Program-made: the position numbers and the translations under genes | Notes under the pieces: generated by a model | What the model saw: the letters and a program-made list of their open reading frames with translations, nothing else | Databases searched by the model: none | What the model was told of the DNA's origin: nothing | Shown: piece after piece, positions 12,232 to 25,244 of the stretch | Layout: every line of letters starts with the position of its first letter | Numbering within the stretch: position 1 is the first letter of the stretch | DNA from: Symbiodinium natans | Lineage: Eukaryota > Sar > Dinophyceae > Suessiales > Symbiodiniaceae | Direction of reading: 5' to 3' | Assembly: GCA_905221605.1 (NCBI GenBank) | Contig: CAJNDS010001591.1 | Coordinates: 124,001 to 188,000 of the forward strand | DNA: 64,000 nucleotides

Positions 12232-13555
12232 GACTAAGCATGGCTTTGGCCGCAGTGCCCTGCTGCTCTCCGGCGGTGCATCAGCACGCGGCTTAGAACG
12301 TAATGCAACCTGCAGTCCAAGAATTGGTACACCTCCTGGAACACAACTGGTCACTGCTCTACATCTCGGTTCCATGTTTACAGGAGCCGAAGGGGGACTG
12401 CAAAAAAGACAGTTTGAGGACTGACCGTGTGTATGGCAACTGGCAGGTTGGCATGTACCACTTCGGGGTGGTGAAGGCCGCCTATTCAGGAGGGTTGCCT
12501 CCGCAGGGTTTGGGGTTGCGCAAGTTTGGGCAACATCCTTGCCATGGTCGTGGGGTCACTTCGCTGAATGCCGGTCCCTTTGGGGGTTCCAAAGTGATTG
12601 CACGGCAATAGGGGCTGTATCACAACAGGGACCCCAAAAAAACCAAGCGTAGCAGTTAAGAGAAGCATACAGATGAAACTGGGCCGTGAATCTACAGCCC
12701 ACATCTGAGAAGAGATGGTCTACAAGCAGAAGTTTAGTTCACTTGCAGATCGACCACTTGCATCACACCTTGACTTATAGGTGAAGCAGGTGATGCACCA
12801 GGAATCGCCATCTCTATTTCCTAACCGTGATGCCAAAGAGCTTGAATACCTTGACAGTGTAAGATCGTCGTGAAGGTAGAGCACTCTTCAACTTTGGATC
12901 TCGGAAGGCGTTGCACCTCAATGGACTCCTTCCACGTGTCATGAGCGGCACATCGGCCGGATCGATTGTGCCTGACCCCCAGAGTCTTTCCGACAACATA
13001 GTAGCGCCAAGTTGCTTCAGAGCTTAGATGACACCACAGGATCCCATCTTTTTTCTGGCTCCATTCCATTCCATGGCATAGGTGCGGAATGCTGGGCGTG
13101 AGGACCGATGCCGTCCGCAGCCTAGCTGCCACAAGCTCTGGGAAGCTCTGAATGGTGTTCCGGCTTTGGGAAGTTCAGGAGCTGACGGAAATGTGGGATG
13201 CGGCTGGGCAAGATCTTTGGAGCGTACCGGAATGATGATCAACGCGATGCAGAGAGCATCCTTGGTCCTCAGCACAGCTTTTGCTCAGGAGAATTTCTCA
13301 TGGTCCGAGAACTTTAGCCTCGACTTCTTTGGAGACCTGGACTTTGCCACTTTTTTTGACTTTCTGCTTCCTGTTCATGGCTTGTTCGGAGCTGAGTTTA
13401 TGCCCTCCTGCGCCACATTGCAGGACGTGAACCGCTTCCTGAAAACTGGGCAAGAGCTTTACTCTTCCGAGCACTTGGGGCGAATCCTCAGGCACCCGGC
13501 GCCAACGGCGGGGAGGATAGATTGGGGCATTGGGGCCAAGCACTCTGCCGAACAG
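12232..13555. other. No supported gene
   Basis: Open frames occur on both strands, including a long plus-strand one that runs from here into the next stretch, but none shows a recognisable family. Nothing else visible. Confidence 0.35.
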
Positions 13556-13688
13556 GGCCAACATGGGAGATCTTACTTTCTTGGAGGCCTTCGACAGGAC
13601 CATCTTTTGGAGGTTTCTGGAGGCCATGTGCCGCCGCAAGTTGAACAAATTGGTTTCTGCCAGGACCGGCCGCATCATCAACATCACG
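13556..13688 (+). CDS. Internal exon, unrecognised, with canonical donor
   Basis: The exon begins after gaacag|G and ends at a GTAAGC donor (13689). In frame it reads NMGDLTFLEAFDRTIFWRFL, then EAMCRRKLNKLVSARTGRII. It overlaps a longer frame (13082-13951) whose translation is less protein-like, and I prefer this one because both ends are splice-like. It might be an N-terminal exon of the large OPR gene that follows, but I could not connect the phases. No family recognised. Confidence 0.4.
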
Positions 13689-14792
13689 GTAAGCGGCCTC
13701 CCTGGCAACACGAGGCGGAGTTGATAATTGAAGAAGGAGATCCCATGATTCTAATGATGTCCAGGCGTAGAGCCTGTCAAGCTGTGCAAGGCAGCATGCA
13801 GCCACCTTGCGAAAGGTATCCAATGCTGCTGAACTATTTGACCAGCCCTCATGTGCTGGCGGGGGCCTTGTTTAGCGGGGCTTTGTGTGCAACATCAAAA
13901 CCAGCAAGCCAGAAAAGAATGAAGCATGCTGAGAAGCCGACCCTCCTGTAAGATAAGCTACATTGGCCAAAATTTTCTCGCGCTGGCTCGAAGCACAGGC
14001 GTGGTCATACATCGCTGCTAGGTCTTTCGCAATGGCTCCACATGTGCTCGCTGCCGCCAACCAGCAGCAAGGTCCAGCTAGGACCCAGCTTCTCGCCTTC
14101 CATCTGGTCGGTCGGACAAGAAATATCAGCCAGTCGGTCTGGAGCAGCGAAAACATGGCCGTAATTACACATGTCTGCTGCTTGCGTTTACTGCGCTGTT
14201 GGGATCTTCCGCGGTCAGTGGTATTAGAGTATGAGGCCTGCGACCAGGCTGCACACGGCGACGCTTTGATGTGCTGGAGAAGGCGCGCGAATTCCAGCTT
14301 TAAGAACAGAAGTACCCACATGTACCCACGGTCCATCGTACGGATGTTGCACTTCGGCACTTCCGTGCTACGTAATTCAGCACGTCAGGCTGGACAGATT
14401 TTCTGCACCAAGGTGCCGCTCTGTGCTGCTCTTCCCGTATCTCTGGGCTGCGGTGGGCGAAAGACACAAAAGACACAAAAGACACAGCAGACCGCGCGAA
14501 GAAGCACTGCACAGAGTGCCTCGCCATTCTTGAGCAGGGATTTTGCCCAAAACGCATCGGGTCATGCGAAGTCCTCGCGCCATGACTACGTAGCCACTGC
14601 CATGAGGCCTTCTCCAAGAGCTGCAACAAAGGAAGCTGCAGCCAGGCCAGAATTCTTGCTGAAGATTCTACACTATTTGGGCTTGCTCAAAAAGTGCTCA
14701 ATGATGTAAAGCTGCAGAATAGAGGTTCTTAGAGAACTTAGAAGGGGGGACTTTTGCGGTTGGAACACCTTTTGCCCCAGCTCTTCCACCAG

Positions 14793-17700
14793 GTCGAGCT
14801 CGGGCACTGCTGTATCAGCTTGGCAGAGCCAGCCAAGCGCTCACGGACGATGAGCTCCAAGCGGCCGTGGAGATGCTGCTGGATCCACTAGAAGGCGAGA
14901 TGCTGCACACATCACCTGTGCTTGTGTGACTTTTGCCTCTACGACCAAATTACGAAGAAAATATTTCTCCCCATTTTTGGTATAGTAGCTACGCTGTTGA
15001 AGTCCTAGTTCTTCAGGCTGGCTGCATGACCCCCACACCGCAGCCCGGAGCCCAGCTTGCAACGATGGGCTGGGCACTTGACGCTTTACGCTGCGGCTTT
15101 TCTCCCCTCCTTACTTTAAAAATCTAGGCTGATTCCACGGGGCAGTCTCGTGTATCTGACTTGTTTCAAGGAAAGGACTTGGCAGCTGTGAAGCAGCGCA
15201 TAGCCGCGCGCCCTCGATCCCCGATAGCCCTCATGCCGCAAGCTAGGGTCAAAAGCCTTGGAATCCCACAGCCGGTTTCAAAAGAATATGAGCACAGGGA
15301 GAAGTAGGAGTGAGATGGAGCGAGGACGAGGCTTCGGGTCACAACGCCTTTCTCAAGTCAGGTCGATCCAAGATCCTTGAGCAGCTTGGCACTCTCAATC
15401 GCCCGAGTGCATCCACGGCTCCCTTCAGCATCTCAACTGGAGATCCAGGTGCTTGCCTTTGGAAGAAGTTGCTCACGACCCCCACGGCAAAACAACAAAA
15501 CTCACTCGCTTTGTGGCCAGGGACGGCTCAGAACACTGGCTGACGAAAGCGTGAAGCTGCTCTTGGACACTGGGAGTGCCAACCCGCAGGTCCACCAGTC
15601 TGCAACTTGTGGCTTCCTTTGGGCGGTCCAGTGGGTCCAGGTGAGTCCTGAATCTGGTTGTGCCACCCCTTGAAGTTTCTGATTCCTTGGAGTTTTGATG
15701 AGTTTTGGATGAGGTCTAGGAGTATGCTGGGCAACCTGGATGCACAAGCAACCCATCGTGGCGCCAGGACATTGCCAACGCTGCTTGGGCCTTGGGCCGC
15801 TTACGTTCCACGTGCTCCGTACCTTTGGCAACGGCATTGTTAAGCGAGGCCTGGGGTGCTTGTATGAGAACCGCTGGTTTGGGGAATCGTGGGGACATGC
15901 CACAAAGGGACAGTGAGCTGGAGCAGTGCAGGGCCTATGCTTTGAGTCTGGAAGGTCTCCTCGGAGTTTGGAGCTGTCGCGACTTGCTCGCATATCGCTG
16001 CGTGTGGTCGAGGAGAAGTTTTGGGGCTGGTCGGTGGCATCTTGTGCAGTTCTGTGCAGCGCAGAGCTGAGGACTTGGCCCAGAGTTTGTGGTCGTGCGC
16101 GGCGTTGAAGCTCGATAGCCGGCTTGCCCAACCCCTGCTTGAAGCAGCTGCAGGGAGGTCCACGGAATTCTCTGTGGCTGGCCTGCCACAGCCTCGGAAG
16201 TAGCAGCGTGTCACTGGCGGCAGGGGCCCCCAGATTGATCCAAAATTGCAACAGAGTGCCGTGAAGGTCGAGCGTGGTTTGGTCTGCAGCGGCATTGGCG
16301 ATGGTTGATTCCTGGGCCTGCCACAAAATCGGAGACCAAGCCCTTAAGCTCGCCGACCGATGCCGCTCCTTAGCTGCAAGGTCAGGCATGCGAGAATGTG
16401 CGTGCCCCCGATTTCTATGACATGGTGCACCGACACCGTTGTTTCACCGAGGCGCGCGGGAGATCTCCAATCTGACCTGGTCGTTTGCCACACTGTGCCG
16501 CTCCCCCTTGTTACAGACTGCTGTGCGGAAGAGATGTCCAGAGATGTTTGAGGGCCTCGGCTGTCAACTCCCAGGTATGCTGACCAAACCATTGGCCACC
16601 AGCTTCGCCGTGCCAGCAGTGGCCACAGCTGAGAAGTTCAATTGCCAAGAGCTGGCCAACATGGCGTGGGCATTTGCTACAGTGCCCTTGCTTGATAGCT
16701 TCGCAAAATAACAAGCACGCACACGTCTTGCAGCAGTCCAAAAATTCCACTCATACGGCTGATGTGGTTCCACGAGCAAAAAGCATCGGCCTGTCGAAAC
16801 TTGAAGGCAAGTGTGTCGACCGGGAGAGGCTCAGCTGAGATCAATTCGAACATGGGCAGTATGCTACATTCATCTTGAGGCTTCTTCCCTAACCTTCAAC
16901 AACGCCCAGGAGAGATCAGGCAGGCCATGCGAAGCTTCTTGCAGAGTGCACTGGCGCGAGCACGTGAGTTCAAGCCGCAGGACCCTGGTTCGAAAACATA
17001 AGAAGAGCAGGTGCTTTGAGGGCTCCGAAGACCGAATGCGAACTTAGAGGAAGCGAGAGAGGGAGCGGGCGGGTAGAGCAAGCGCCGGCCTGTGCATCGA
17101 ATGCTCCGTTTGGGGGGAAATGATCGGAAAATGTTCTTTTTGTTTTGCACGTATCATATCACCATCTGTATATTTTTTCCTCAATAATTTTTGTATCATT
17201 AAACCACCATTTTGACAAAACTGTTGGTATCATTCTGAAATATAACCATTTTGGGTCCTCCATTTACAATTTTAAATGTTTGTAAAATGTGTTTTTTAAA
17301 AGCAAGAAAAGATATCTTGCCATGAAAAATCGCAAAGAGATATTTTTCGTCCACCCCTTTCCATCTGCACCAACCCAACAGAAGCAACTGATCTTCTCAA
17401 ACTGATATTGCCGCTCGGTACACTTGCACCACTTAGCTCCATCACCGAACATTGGCTTGAAGCATCAATTCGCAATCGGGGGCAGGCGGGGGTCGGTGGA
17501 CGCTTCTTCTGACCCATGACATCAGATGGGTGCGCTTTGGCACACAGGTGGGGCATGGGTCAACCCCTTTCTGAAGCGAGCCGAGTTTTGCCGACGCTGG
17601 AGTTTGAGATGGGAGCTCCAACAGCAGCACGCCCGATTAGTGGAGCGCTGCAGCAGGGTGTGCCGTAGCCCGGGGGGTGGGGGGTGGGAGGGGGGGCGGG

Positions 17701-20065
17701 TGCATATACTTTGCATGTTGCAACGCTGAGCAGAGGGGATCAACGGCTCAGGAGAATGGAGTGCAAGGCAACTGCCGGCTGTCCATCGCAACAGTGTAAC
17801 AGTGTACAAAAAACATTTTTCACATAGATGCAGACGACATACATGTATACACTTGTTTATAATCGTGTATGTTCTGCAAGGAACTTTGCAATTTCAGCTG
17901 GGCCTTGGCCACAGCGGAAGTTTCGGGTGCCGAGTGGTTTGAAGTGGCCGCTGCCAGTTTGGACCAGCCGACAGTCTTCAGTTCCAAGGCACAGCAGTTC
18001 GTTGTAGTTTGTGCTTGGGCTTGTTTTCTTTTGATTTAACGAGAACATCGCGCCTTAGACAGCTTCGCAGGATCTGTCGCAACTTGCATGGTCATTTGCC
18101 CGTGCGAGCTGCGCAGCGGAGCTTGTTGCCAAAGTCACCAGGCAGGCAATCAGAGCGACAGACGCCCAGGGCACTTTCTTGACTCCCCACGACCTGGCCG
18201 ATGTGATGTGGTCGTGCGCGAAGACGCAAGTGAAGGAGGATGACCTGCTCCGCCCCCTGCTGCAACATTGCACATCTGGCTCAGTGATTGCGTGCAAGCC
18301 GGTCGAACTGTCGAACTTGGCGTGGTCAATCGTCAAGCTGGGGCTGCAAGAGGGGCAGGAGGCATTGTTCGGTGAGATCTGCCGGGTCTCTGTGGAGAAG
18401 ATGGCCGATTTCAAGCCTGCAGCTCGCCGGCAACAGCACAACAGCATGGATCCATTTCAGTCGTCTGCGTTCGTGTTCTTCGTTGCGAAGGACAAAGTAG
18501 CACACGTGCATGGGCGTAAACCAAACCGGCCCAGTACCCACAGCCCTCGCCGGTTCGCACCTTGGTGTTCTTCCCTCCAGCATTCATTGCATTCCTGCCA
18601 CTCTGAACAAGATCTCTACAGAAACTCGTGAAATCACTGTGAAGTCTGGGTCCCGGGTTAGCCATATAAGGATCCCACATCTCACGATGTACGCGCATGG
18701 CATGTGGTTTCCTCCCTCAGGTTGAGTTGGCCAATCTCTCGTACTCACTGGGGCGGGCTTCTGTTCATTTTCCAGAAACATTTGCCGCCGCGATGGCCCG
18801 AGAGGTGGAGAAGCAGTGCCTTATCTGATGTGCACTCTGGCATAGCACCCTGCTTACGGCGCACAAGGATCTCACCAGGATCTCACCAGGATGCACATGC
18901 ACTCAGCGTTGCATGACCGAGGCTGGAAATGTTCACCGCGTATGATTTGGCTTACATTGCATGGGCATTTGCAGCTTGGAGTAGTGTTATTGTCAGTTTT
19001 TGGGGTACCGTGGTTTGCCTATTTGCTTTGATTTTTCAGAAAGCACTCACACCCTAGGCAACAAGTGGCACTGCAGATGCAGATCTTTTTGGCAAGATCG
19101 CGCGAAAGTCGACGAAGATGCTGGACGACTTCACTGATCAGGGCTTCTCAGATCTCGTGTGGTCTTTTGCCGTGACGAGTGTTCCCAGCAAGGACGCCAC
19201 GCGACCTTGTCTTTACAGTGCATCATATGCAAAGCTCCTGAGCAACAGCAATGAAACAACAATCAGCCTTGGATGAGGAGCTGTTCTTGGCCGCACAGAC
19301 ACGGTTGCGGCAGGGCCTCGAGATGTGGCAATTGATGGCAGACTCGCCTCAGCAGCTGACAGAGCATGCGGATCATCTCAGGAGAACAACATGCACGACC
19401 AATCGTTGGAAAGGTTTGTGTCATGAAGCGACGGCAATTAGACAAGTGGGGGGTTCCCACTTAGCTAGCATGTGGGAGTCCGTCCAAGGAGCTAGTAACC
19501 TAATGAAAGCGAAGCCGAGAGGCCGCTTTCACTAAGGAGCTCAAGGGCCACATTGTGCTTACCCGAGGCAAAGGGGTGGGATAATCAGAATCATGGCAAA
19601 GAAGTGAAAAGTATTGAACTCTCAGGGACCTTGGCCGGGAAGGTTGGTTTCTTGTGGGCTGCTTTATGGCAAGATCATACTCGGCCTTTGTTTGCAAGAT
19701 TGTGTCCTGGCCGGTGTCAAGTGTCAACGCAAAGTAACGGAATGTCTGACTCTGTCTTCTCCACAGAGGAGACTGCTGTGGGCAATGGATTTCAGCGAGT
19801 GCTTAACCGATCTTACGCGGGCACGAGCACGAGAAGCCTTCCCAAGCTTAGGCGAGCCTTGGTGGAAGGTGTGAGTGCCCCAAAAAGTCCCTTTACAAGG
19901 GTTGAGGGTTTGAAAAAAACATCCCTTTGCACAATCCTTTGTGGATTCGTGGATTTTCTTTGAAAGCGAGTCGCAGTCGCTTTTTGCCCGAGGAAGAGCT
20001 TGATGCCCAGCTCGGTTCCTGTATTTCCGCTGCTTTGCCGCAAGCTTTCAATCGGCAGTGCAAGA
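14793..20065 (+). CDS. OPR-repeat part of an OPR-pseudouridine synthase gene
   Basis: Exons encode at least ten degenerate repeats of the form xxLAxxAWSFAxx: DIANAAWALGRL, EDLAQSLWSCAAL, EISNLTWSFATL, ELANMAWAFATV, ELCNFSWALATA, DLSQLAWSFARA, DLADVMWSCAKT, ELSNLAWSIVKL, ELANLSYSLGRA, DLAYIAWAFA and FSDLVWSFAV. This matches octotricopeptide (OPR) helical repeats, which are RNA-binding and typically organellar. Exon chain with phases that join: 15362-15448, 15521-15640, 15768-15848, 15955-16180, 16452-16697, 16910-16980, 17881-18000, 18071-18421, 18721-18815, 18922-18973, 19058-19195, 19278-19363, 19769-19868, 19993-about 20060. A likely earlier exon starts at 14793 (ALLYQLGRASQALTDDEL) and a coding segment lies at about 15140-15300. 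The true start is not found. It continues into the catalytic part at 20241. Confidence 0.8.
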
Positions 20066-20240
20066 TGATGGCAAAATGACACAGAACGATTTCATTCAAT
20101 CACGTCAATGTTAAGGCAGGTCTGGGCCCGACCCCTCAGAGCAGCTTGACGCTTGCAGAGCCTGGACATCCCCTGCAGTGCATGTCTACGCTAAGCCGCT
20201 GCACCCGCATAATTCGATGTTGCGCCGTTCACCACGGCAG

Positions 20241-23200
20241 GAGTTGTTCTGGAAGCTGCTGGCTTCGTCGTCATTCAAAAGCCGCCTGGCTGGCAAGTGG
20301 ACACCGAAGGCCGGCTGGCGACAGTTATTGACGGTCCTTGCGCGTTTTTAGACTCAAAACTGCGGTTCAAGCTTTCAATCTCTCATAATCTCTCATACGA
20401 TCTTTCCAGCATTCTTCCTTCGCAGATTCCCTGGACGCAGACAGCGAGATGTTCCAGGGCATTGCAGGCACTTCAGAGCATCGCCTCTTGCTCTCAACCT
20501 TCCTGCAGGCTCCCTGGATCAGATTCCCTCTCCCTTAAAGCAAAAGCCAAGCTTCACTGTGGACCAGGCCTTCTTCAAGCACCGGCGTCATCCCATCCTC
20601 TTAGATGCTGGGCATTCTCGTGGGTACCTCCGGCTGGTTTGAGCCCCGTGCGTTGGGAAACACGCTATGAGAGGGTCTGCGCAGGTTTCTTCACCGTCTC
20701 GATATCCCAAGCTCGGGATTGCTCACCTGCGCTACAAGCTTCAAAACTTTCTGGGACCTGCAGCAGCAGCTGGTCACCGGACACTTCGCCCGTGAATATG
20801 CGCCTTGTGCCAAATTAATATACATAGACAGACACTTCTCTCCTCGGGAGCTGAGCCCGCTTCCTGCCCCGCTGCTGAGGCATCTCTTTGTTATGGCTGG
20901 ACACCGGTGGAGCTGCAATCCATCGGTGCGAGAGTTTTTTGGAACCGACGAGTGTCAGCACTCAGCCAGGCGAGGGTTGGTGCACAGACAGTGCTTTGAG
21001 CACAAGCCACTGAATTTCTTCTGTATCTGGCCCCAGGTCGGTTCGCAAGGAAAAGCCTCCATCACAGATCTGAAGGTCGTGGCACACTGTGCGCGACGCG
21101 GAGAGGCCTTGACTGTAATAACTGTGGCAGATGTGGTAGCGGCTGCTTGCAACGGATTTGTCCAAGTAGTTCTGCCTCTATGGCATCCTTTTGGATTGGA
21201 TTCCACAAGGCTTTGATTTCCACCCTTCTTAGATTTGGACGGCATGGAACTGCTGGATCCACAAGCCTTACCCGGAGGCTCTAAGCGTGCTTCTTTTCTC
21301 CATACGAACTGGAAGACGTCACCAGATTCGGACACAATCAGCCCACTTGGGCCATGCAGTTGTTCTCCGGCCTGCATTGGAATGTGATCTGACTGCTGCG
21401 CCGAGGGTGCTCAACGACATCGTTGAACACTGAATGAGAGGCTGTGCTTCAACCGAGGTGTGCGATGGGAAGTACACAGCTGAAACTACATTCTTCAATG
21501 CCTTGCAGTGGTGCCCCAGGACGGCAACTGCCTCACTTCACCGGGGAGGGGGGGTTGACGCCCTGGTTCGTCACTGTGGTTCAGCCTTTGCTTGTCCCCA
21601 CGTTGTTCACGCATACGTGTACCCAGAAGATCCCAATACGGTAGCGACATGAAGCAACAAGCCAGGAAGAAGAATGCTTTTTAGAAAGCATGAATGCTGT
21701 AGAAGATCACGGCACGTACCCCAAGAGCGGCTCATTGACCATTGTCTACCCATTGCTACTGGTCTCGAACCTGCTTCGAAGCCTACATAAGAACCCGTGG
21801 CAGGAACTTCCTTCACCGCTGCCGGCTGGCTTTCCACTGTGGAGCTGAAGATGTGCAAGTCGTGGTGGGGCTGCTTCGGGCTTAGTTGGACCCACTAGCC
21901 TTTAATGAATGAATGAAAATGAGTTCGGTTTCGAGAGGGACAAACGTCCCATTAGAATTGTCTTAACTTGCTGGAATGATGAATCAAATCCATTGAAGAA
22001 AACCGTTTTCAAAGAAAAAAAGAAACAAACAAGATTACTGTTGAGAAATGGCTCCCAACAGCACATTCTCGGGTTAAACTACGTGAGGCCTGACTGAAAC
22101 TTAGGAAATAGACACGATTTGCAGCTAGAATTTATGTCTCGTTGATGACCACTGCAAGGCATAACACATCAATATCTCTGTCGTGAATAGGCGTGCAATG
22201 CCGGCACATGGCAGACAGCGTCTATTGTTTGGGGTCCCTCGACCTTCCACGTCAGCACTGAGTCATCACTGCTTGGGCCGAAGCTTCCCAGTCCGCACGA
22301 TGGTGCATTGAGGCCCTCCGACCTGGAACAGGTCTTGGAAGTTCCAGGGGCTGCAACTGGACCTGCTGACTTGATAAGGAGTGTTAATATGATTTCATGA
22401 GGCGATCCGCAGGTTGACTTCGTTAGGGGATTGGTACAGATCATCAACCGCTCAGGCGCTCGATGACCGCGATTGCGTGTCAGCTTCTCAGCGGCAGAAG
22501 CTGCTGCAAGGCACTGAAACGACTCAATCCTGGGCAGCATGGCAGCCTCTGGAAAATGGGCGCGCGCTTCTGACAAGCAGGAAGAGTCGGGGGGCGGGTT
22601 GTTCGCAGCAGAGATATGGATGTCCTTATAAGCGCTGCAAAAAGAGCAAACGTGTTGCTGTCCACATCGATCACACAATACTGTTGTTTCCTTCTGAAGG
22701 TCTGGTCAGCTGCACAGTGCTCTGCGGCAGTTCCTGGCATCTTCGAGCAGGGATCCTGTTGCATAAACGCATCACTGCTTCTCAGCACCTGCGTGACCAC
22801 AGGTCGCGGGAGCTGTTGGCCAAAGACCGCTTCGGAGACATTGTGCCATACGTCTCAGGCGTGCTTGCATCACCTGTCCTGGTAGGGCTACGAAAGTGCA
22901 ACTTCCACAGGTGGGCTGAAGTGGCAAGATGGATCAATGCAATCCGAACGCCCCTCAGTCAGTCACATTCCCTTCCCTGCTTTGGATGCACACATGCTGG
23001 CACACCCTGGCAGGGAGGCCTGCATGCATGCCACGACTTGCAGCAGCCGGTTGAACGCCTGCTCGTTTTTTTTGAAGCTTGCACCCAGGATCTGCCCATG
23101 GCTCGACTTGCAGAGTTGTTCAACGAGCCTCGTGTGCACCAAGCTGCGGTAGATCCAGAAAATGCACATACTTGCAGTGTAGGCATGCAGAGAGAAAAGC

Positions 23201-23629
23201 TCGTTCCTCACAGACCCAAGGTAAACTATTTCATTGTCTCGCAGGTGAACCCTCAGGCATCTCGAGCCTGTATGCTCTGAACATCTCTGAACCGTATGTG
23301 CACCGGAGCAGCTGCAATCTAACTTGACAGGCAATGTTGCTGACTGGAGGCGGCGTCGACACCTTGGTATCCAATCCGCTCTGACATCGATGCAACTGCA
23401 AAAAGCCTCGAAGCAACAAGATGCAGCTGGCTTGGCTGACAAGGTTGGCTCCCAGAAAGGGCCCATCTTCCGAGTCTCCCAGTTCCTGCGGCGGGAGGTC
23501 GCTGGGCTGCCAAAAAACTGGCAACCTTCAAATTGCCTCCAGTGGACACTGCCCACCGAGATCAAGCAGTACCTGCAGAGCATGTTAGAGCTGTTCAGGG
23601 GCCGCGACCTTTGTCTATCTGTCTTCTAG
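20241..23629 (+). CDS. RluA-family RNA pseudouridine synthase domain (C-terminal part of the OPR gene)
   Basis: Pseudouridine synthases isomerise uridine in RNA. Family motifs in order: FVVIQKPPGW (RluA motif I, N/QKPxG), FLHRLDIPSSGL (HRLD with the catalytic Asp), IRTGRRHQIR (motif III) and GHAVCDGKY. Exons: 20241-20309, 20468-20623, 20685-20799, 20880-20975, 21037-21105, 21278-21358, 21458-21519, 21804-21858, and a last exon from 23498 (or 23543) to the TAG at 23627-23629. All joins keep phase. Donors are a mix of GT, GC and GA, and acceptors are AG|G. The final segment WTLPTEIKQYLQSML resembles a PLPxDL-type family tail. Short introns of 61 bp occur twice. The link back to 20065 is not fully resolved; a further exon may lie at 20117-20200. 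Known: RluA chemistry. Inferred: OPR repeats direct it to an RNA. Confidence 0.85.
21859..23497 (+). other. Long intron of the pseudouridine synthase gene
   Basis: About 1.6 kb between the NFLHRCRLAF exon and the last exon, far longer than its neighbours. It contains a 288-codon open frame at 22414-23280, whose part from about 22790 (RELLAKDRFGDIVPYVSGVL) looks partly protein-like. This could be an unrecognised alternative exon or chance. No transposon ends seen. Confidence 0.5.
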
Positions 23630-25244
23630 ATGTAGGGCTGAGGGCCACAAGTACTGAGGTGCAAGCGGTCGACATCCTTGGCTGAGACCGGTCGGCAACA
23701 CCTTGATCGCATTGGTAGTTCAGGACTTGCTGCGAGTTTCCTTGCAGTTGCTGCCACTTGTTTGCAATGAGAGCCCAAGCTTGTGGCTTGTGAGGAGTAC
23801 GAGGCCTGGCAACGTGTCTGCAAAGTACCCTACCCCCGTGCCCCCCTACACCCCTACACCCATGAATCACACCTAAACATACCTAAACCCCCGTGCGCAC
23901 GCCTGGCTCGCAGCTGTTTGTCTTTGCAGCCCTTTTTCAGGGCGACGTGACAATCTACAACGGTGCCAACCTCGGCCTTTTAAGCCTTCTGCCCCAGGCA
24001 AAGGCTCCTAATAGCATTTGTATCTAAAGATCGTATAGGGAGAGAGAGAGAGAGAGTGATAGGCAGCGCACAGAAGAAGAAGAAGAAGGGATACACAGTG
24101 CAGATAGAGAATAAAGAGTGTGTATATGTACAGATATACATATATATATAATAGATATAGACAAGGTAGCCGAAAGTTGCAGTCTGCAAGAGAATCTCTT
24201 TTTTTTTTTGGGAGGGGGGGGGGAGGTGGGAGGTTGAGCATGGCTTTGCCGAGGCCGGGGCCTCCTGGAGTTTCCAAAGCTGCTGAAGAATCCCACGGAG
24301 GAGGTCCTACGTTCCTACACGAAGGCTTCGGAGTGGGCGTCTGGGCTCTCCTGGCACTCTTTGGCTCATTTTCGGCTCCGTTTAGGAGGTTATCGGGGCT
24401 TTTAGTGGTTATAGGGTCTTTAGCAGAGGCCTGGTGCAAAGGGAGTGAAGCAAGCAAGGAAACGTGGTGGCACATACCCGAGATTCAGAATGCGTGTGCC
24501 ATCGAATTCGCCTGCTGCCCTAGACTCTTTCATGCGCTCCGGTCCAGAATCGGCGCAGATTGCTGGTAGGCTCTTTGTGTTCGATACATGTTTGAGGTAA
24601 TGGATGAGATTGTGAAGGAGCCTTCCTGTGACAGTAGAGCACTGAGACGGCAAGTGGCAAGCTCCGGGTAGCAGCTGCGAAGGAGCTTCTGGCAGATCTG
24701 CGGGCGTCTGAAGAGGAGAAGAGCCTTTTCCTCAGAGATGCATTCGTTTCTGCGCGTATGAACGGTTCATCGGCTTGTGACCGGCTCGCGCAACCAGGGG
24801 ATCAGAGCCTAGAGACTGTCAAGGCGGTATGGTCAGAACACCATCGCTTTGCTCACGAATGCTGCCCGAGAAGGGTCTCAAGAGGCCTGTAACCCGCTGA
24901 ACGCGCTGAAAGCCAGCACATCCAGCACTGATCTGCAGAGGGCCCTTGCATGGCAATGGAGAGTCGGCTGCAGCAACTTCGGCTCGAGATGTCGAGACAG
25001 TTTTGACATGCTTTAGGGCTGTCGAGCGGCTGCAGAGGCACCACACTTGTAAGGCTTTGTAGCTGGATCAGCGAATGAGGGGCAGCTGGTCACAGTAGAG
25101 GCTGGAGCAAACCGCTTTTTGTGAGGCAGTCGTCTCGAACGTACCTCACGCTGCACAAATGCAAGTTGAGGTCGGCTGCCCATCAGGGTCTTCTGATGTC
25201 TTGTGGCCTTCTTTGCATCTTTTTCCCACCTGGAGCTGCAGGAA
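23630..25244. other. Intergenic; simple repeats, no supported gene
   Basis: GA-rich, GAA-rich and AT-rich microsatellites at about 24035-24160, then T10 and G runs at 24199-24231. An open frame at 24120-24569 passes through them and has no recognisable content. Confidence 0.4.

Noticed and set aside
13082-13951. 289-codon plus-strand open frame
   Set aside because: No recognisable content, and an overlapping frame has splice-like ends and better composition; GC-rich DNA makes long chance frames likely.
13963-14709. 248-codon plus-strand open frame
   Set aside because: No recognisable family; the last part reads more plausibly in another frame (RILAEDSTLFGLAQKVLND).
15502-16389. 295-codon minus-strand open frame
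   Set aside because: It lies opposite OPR exons that join in phase on plus; a shadow of the real gene.
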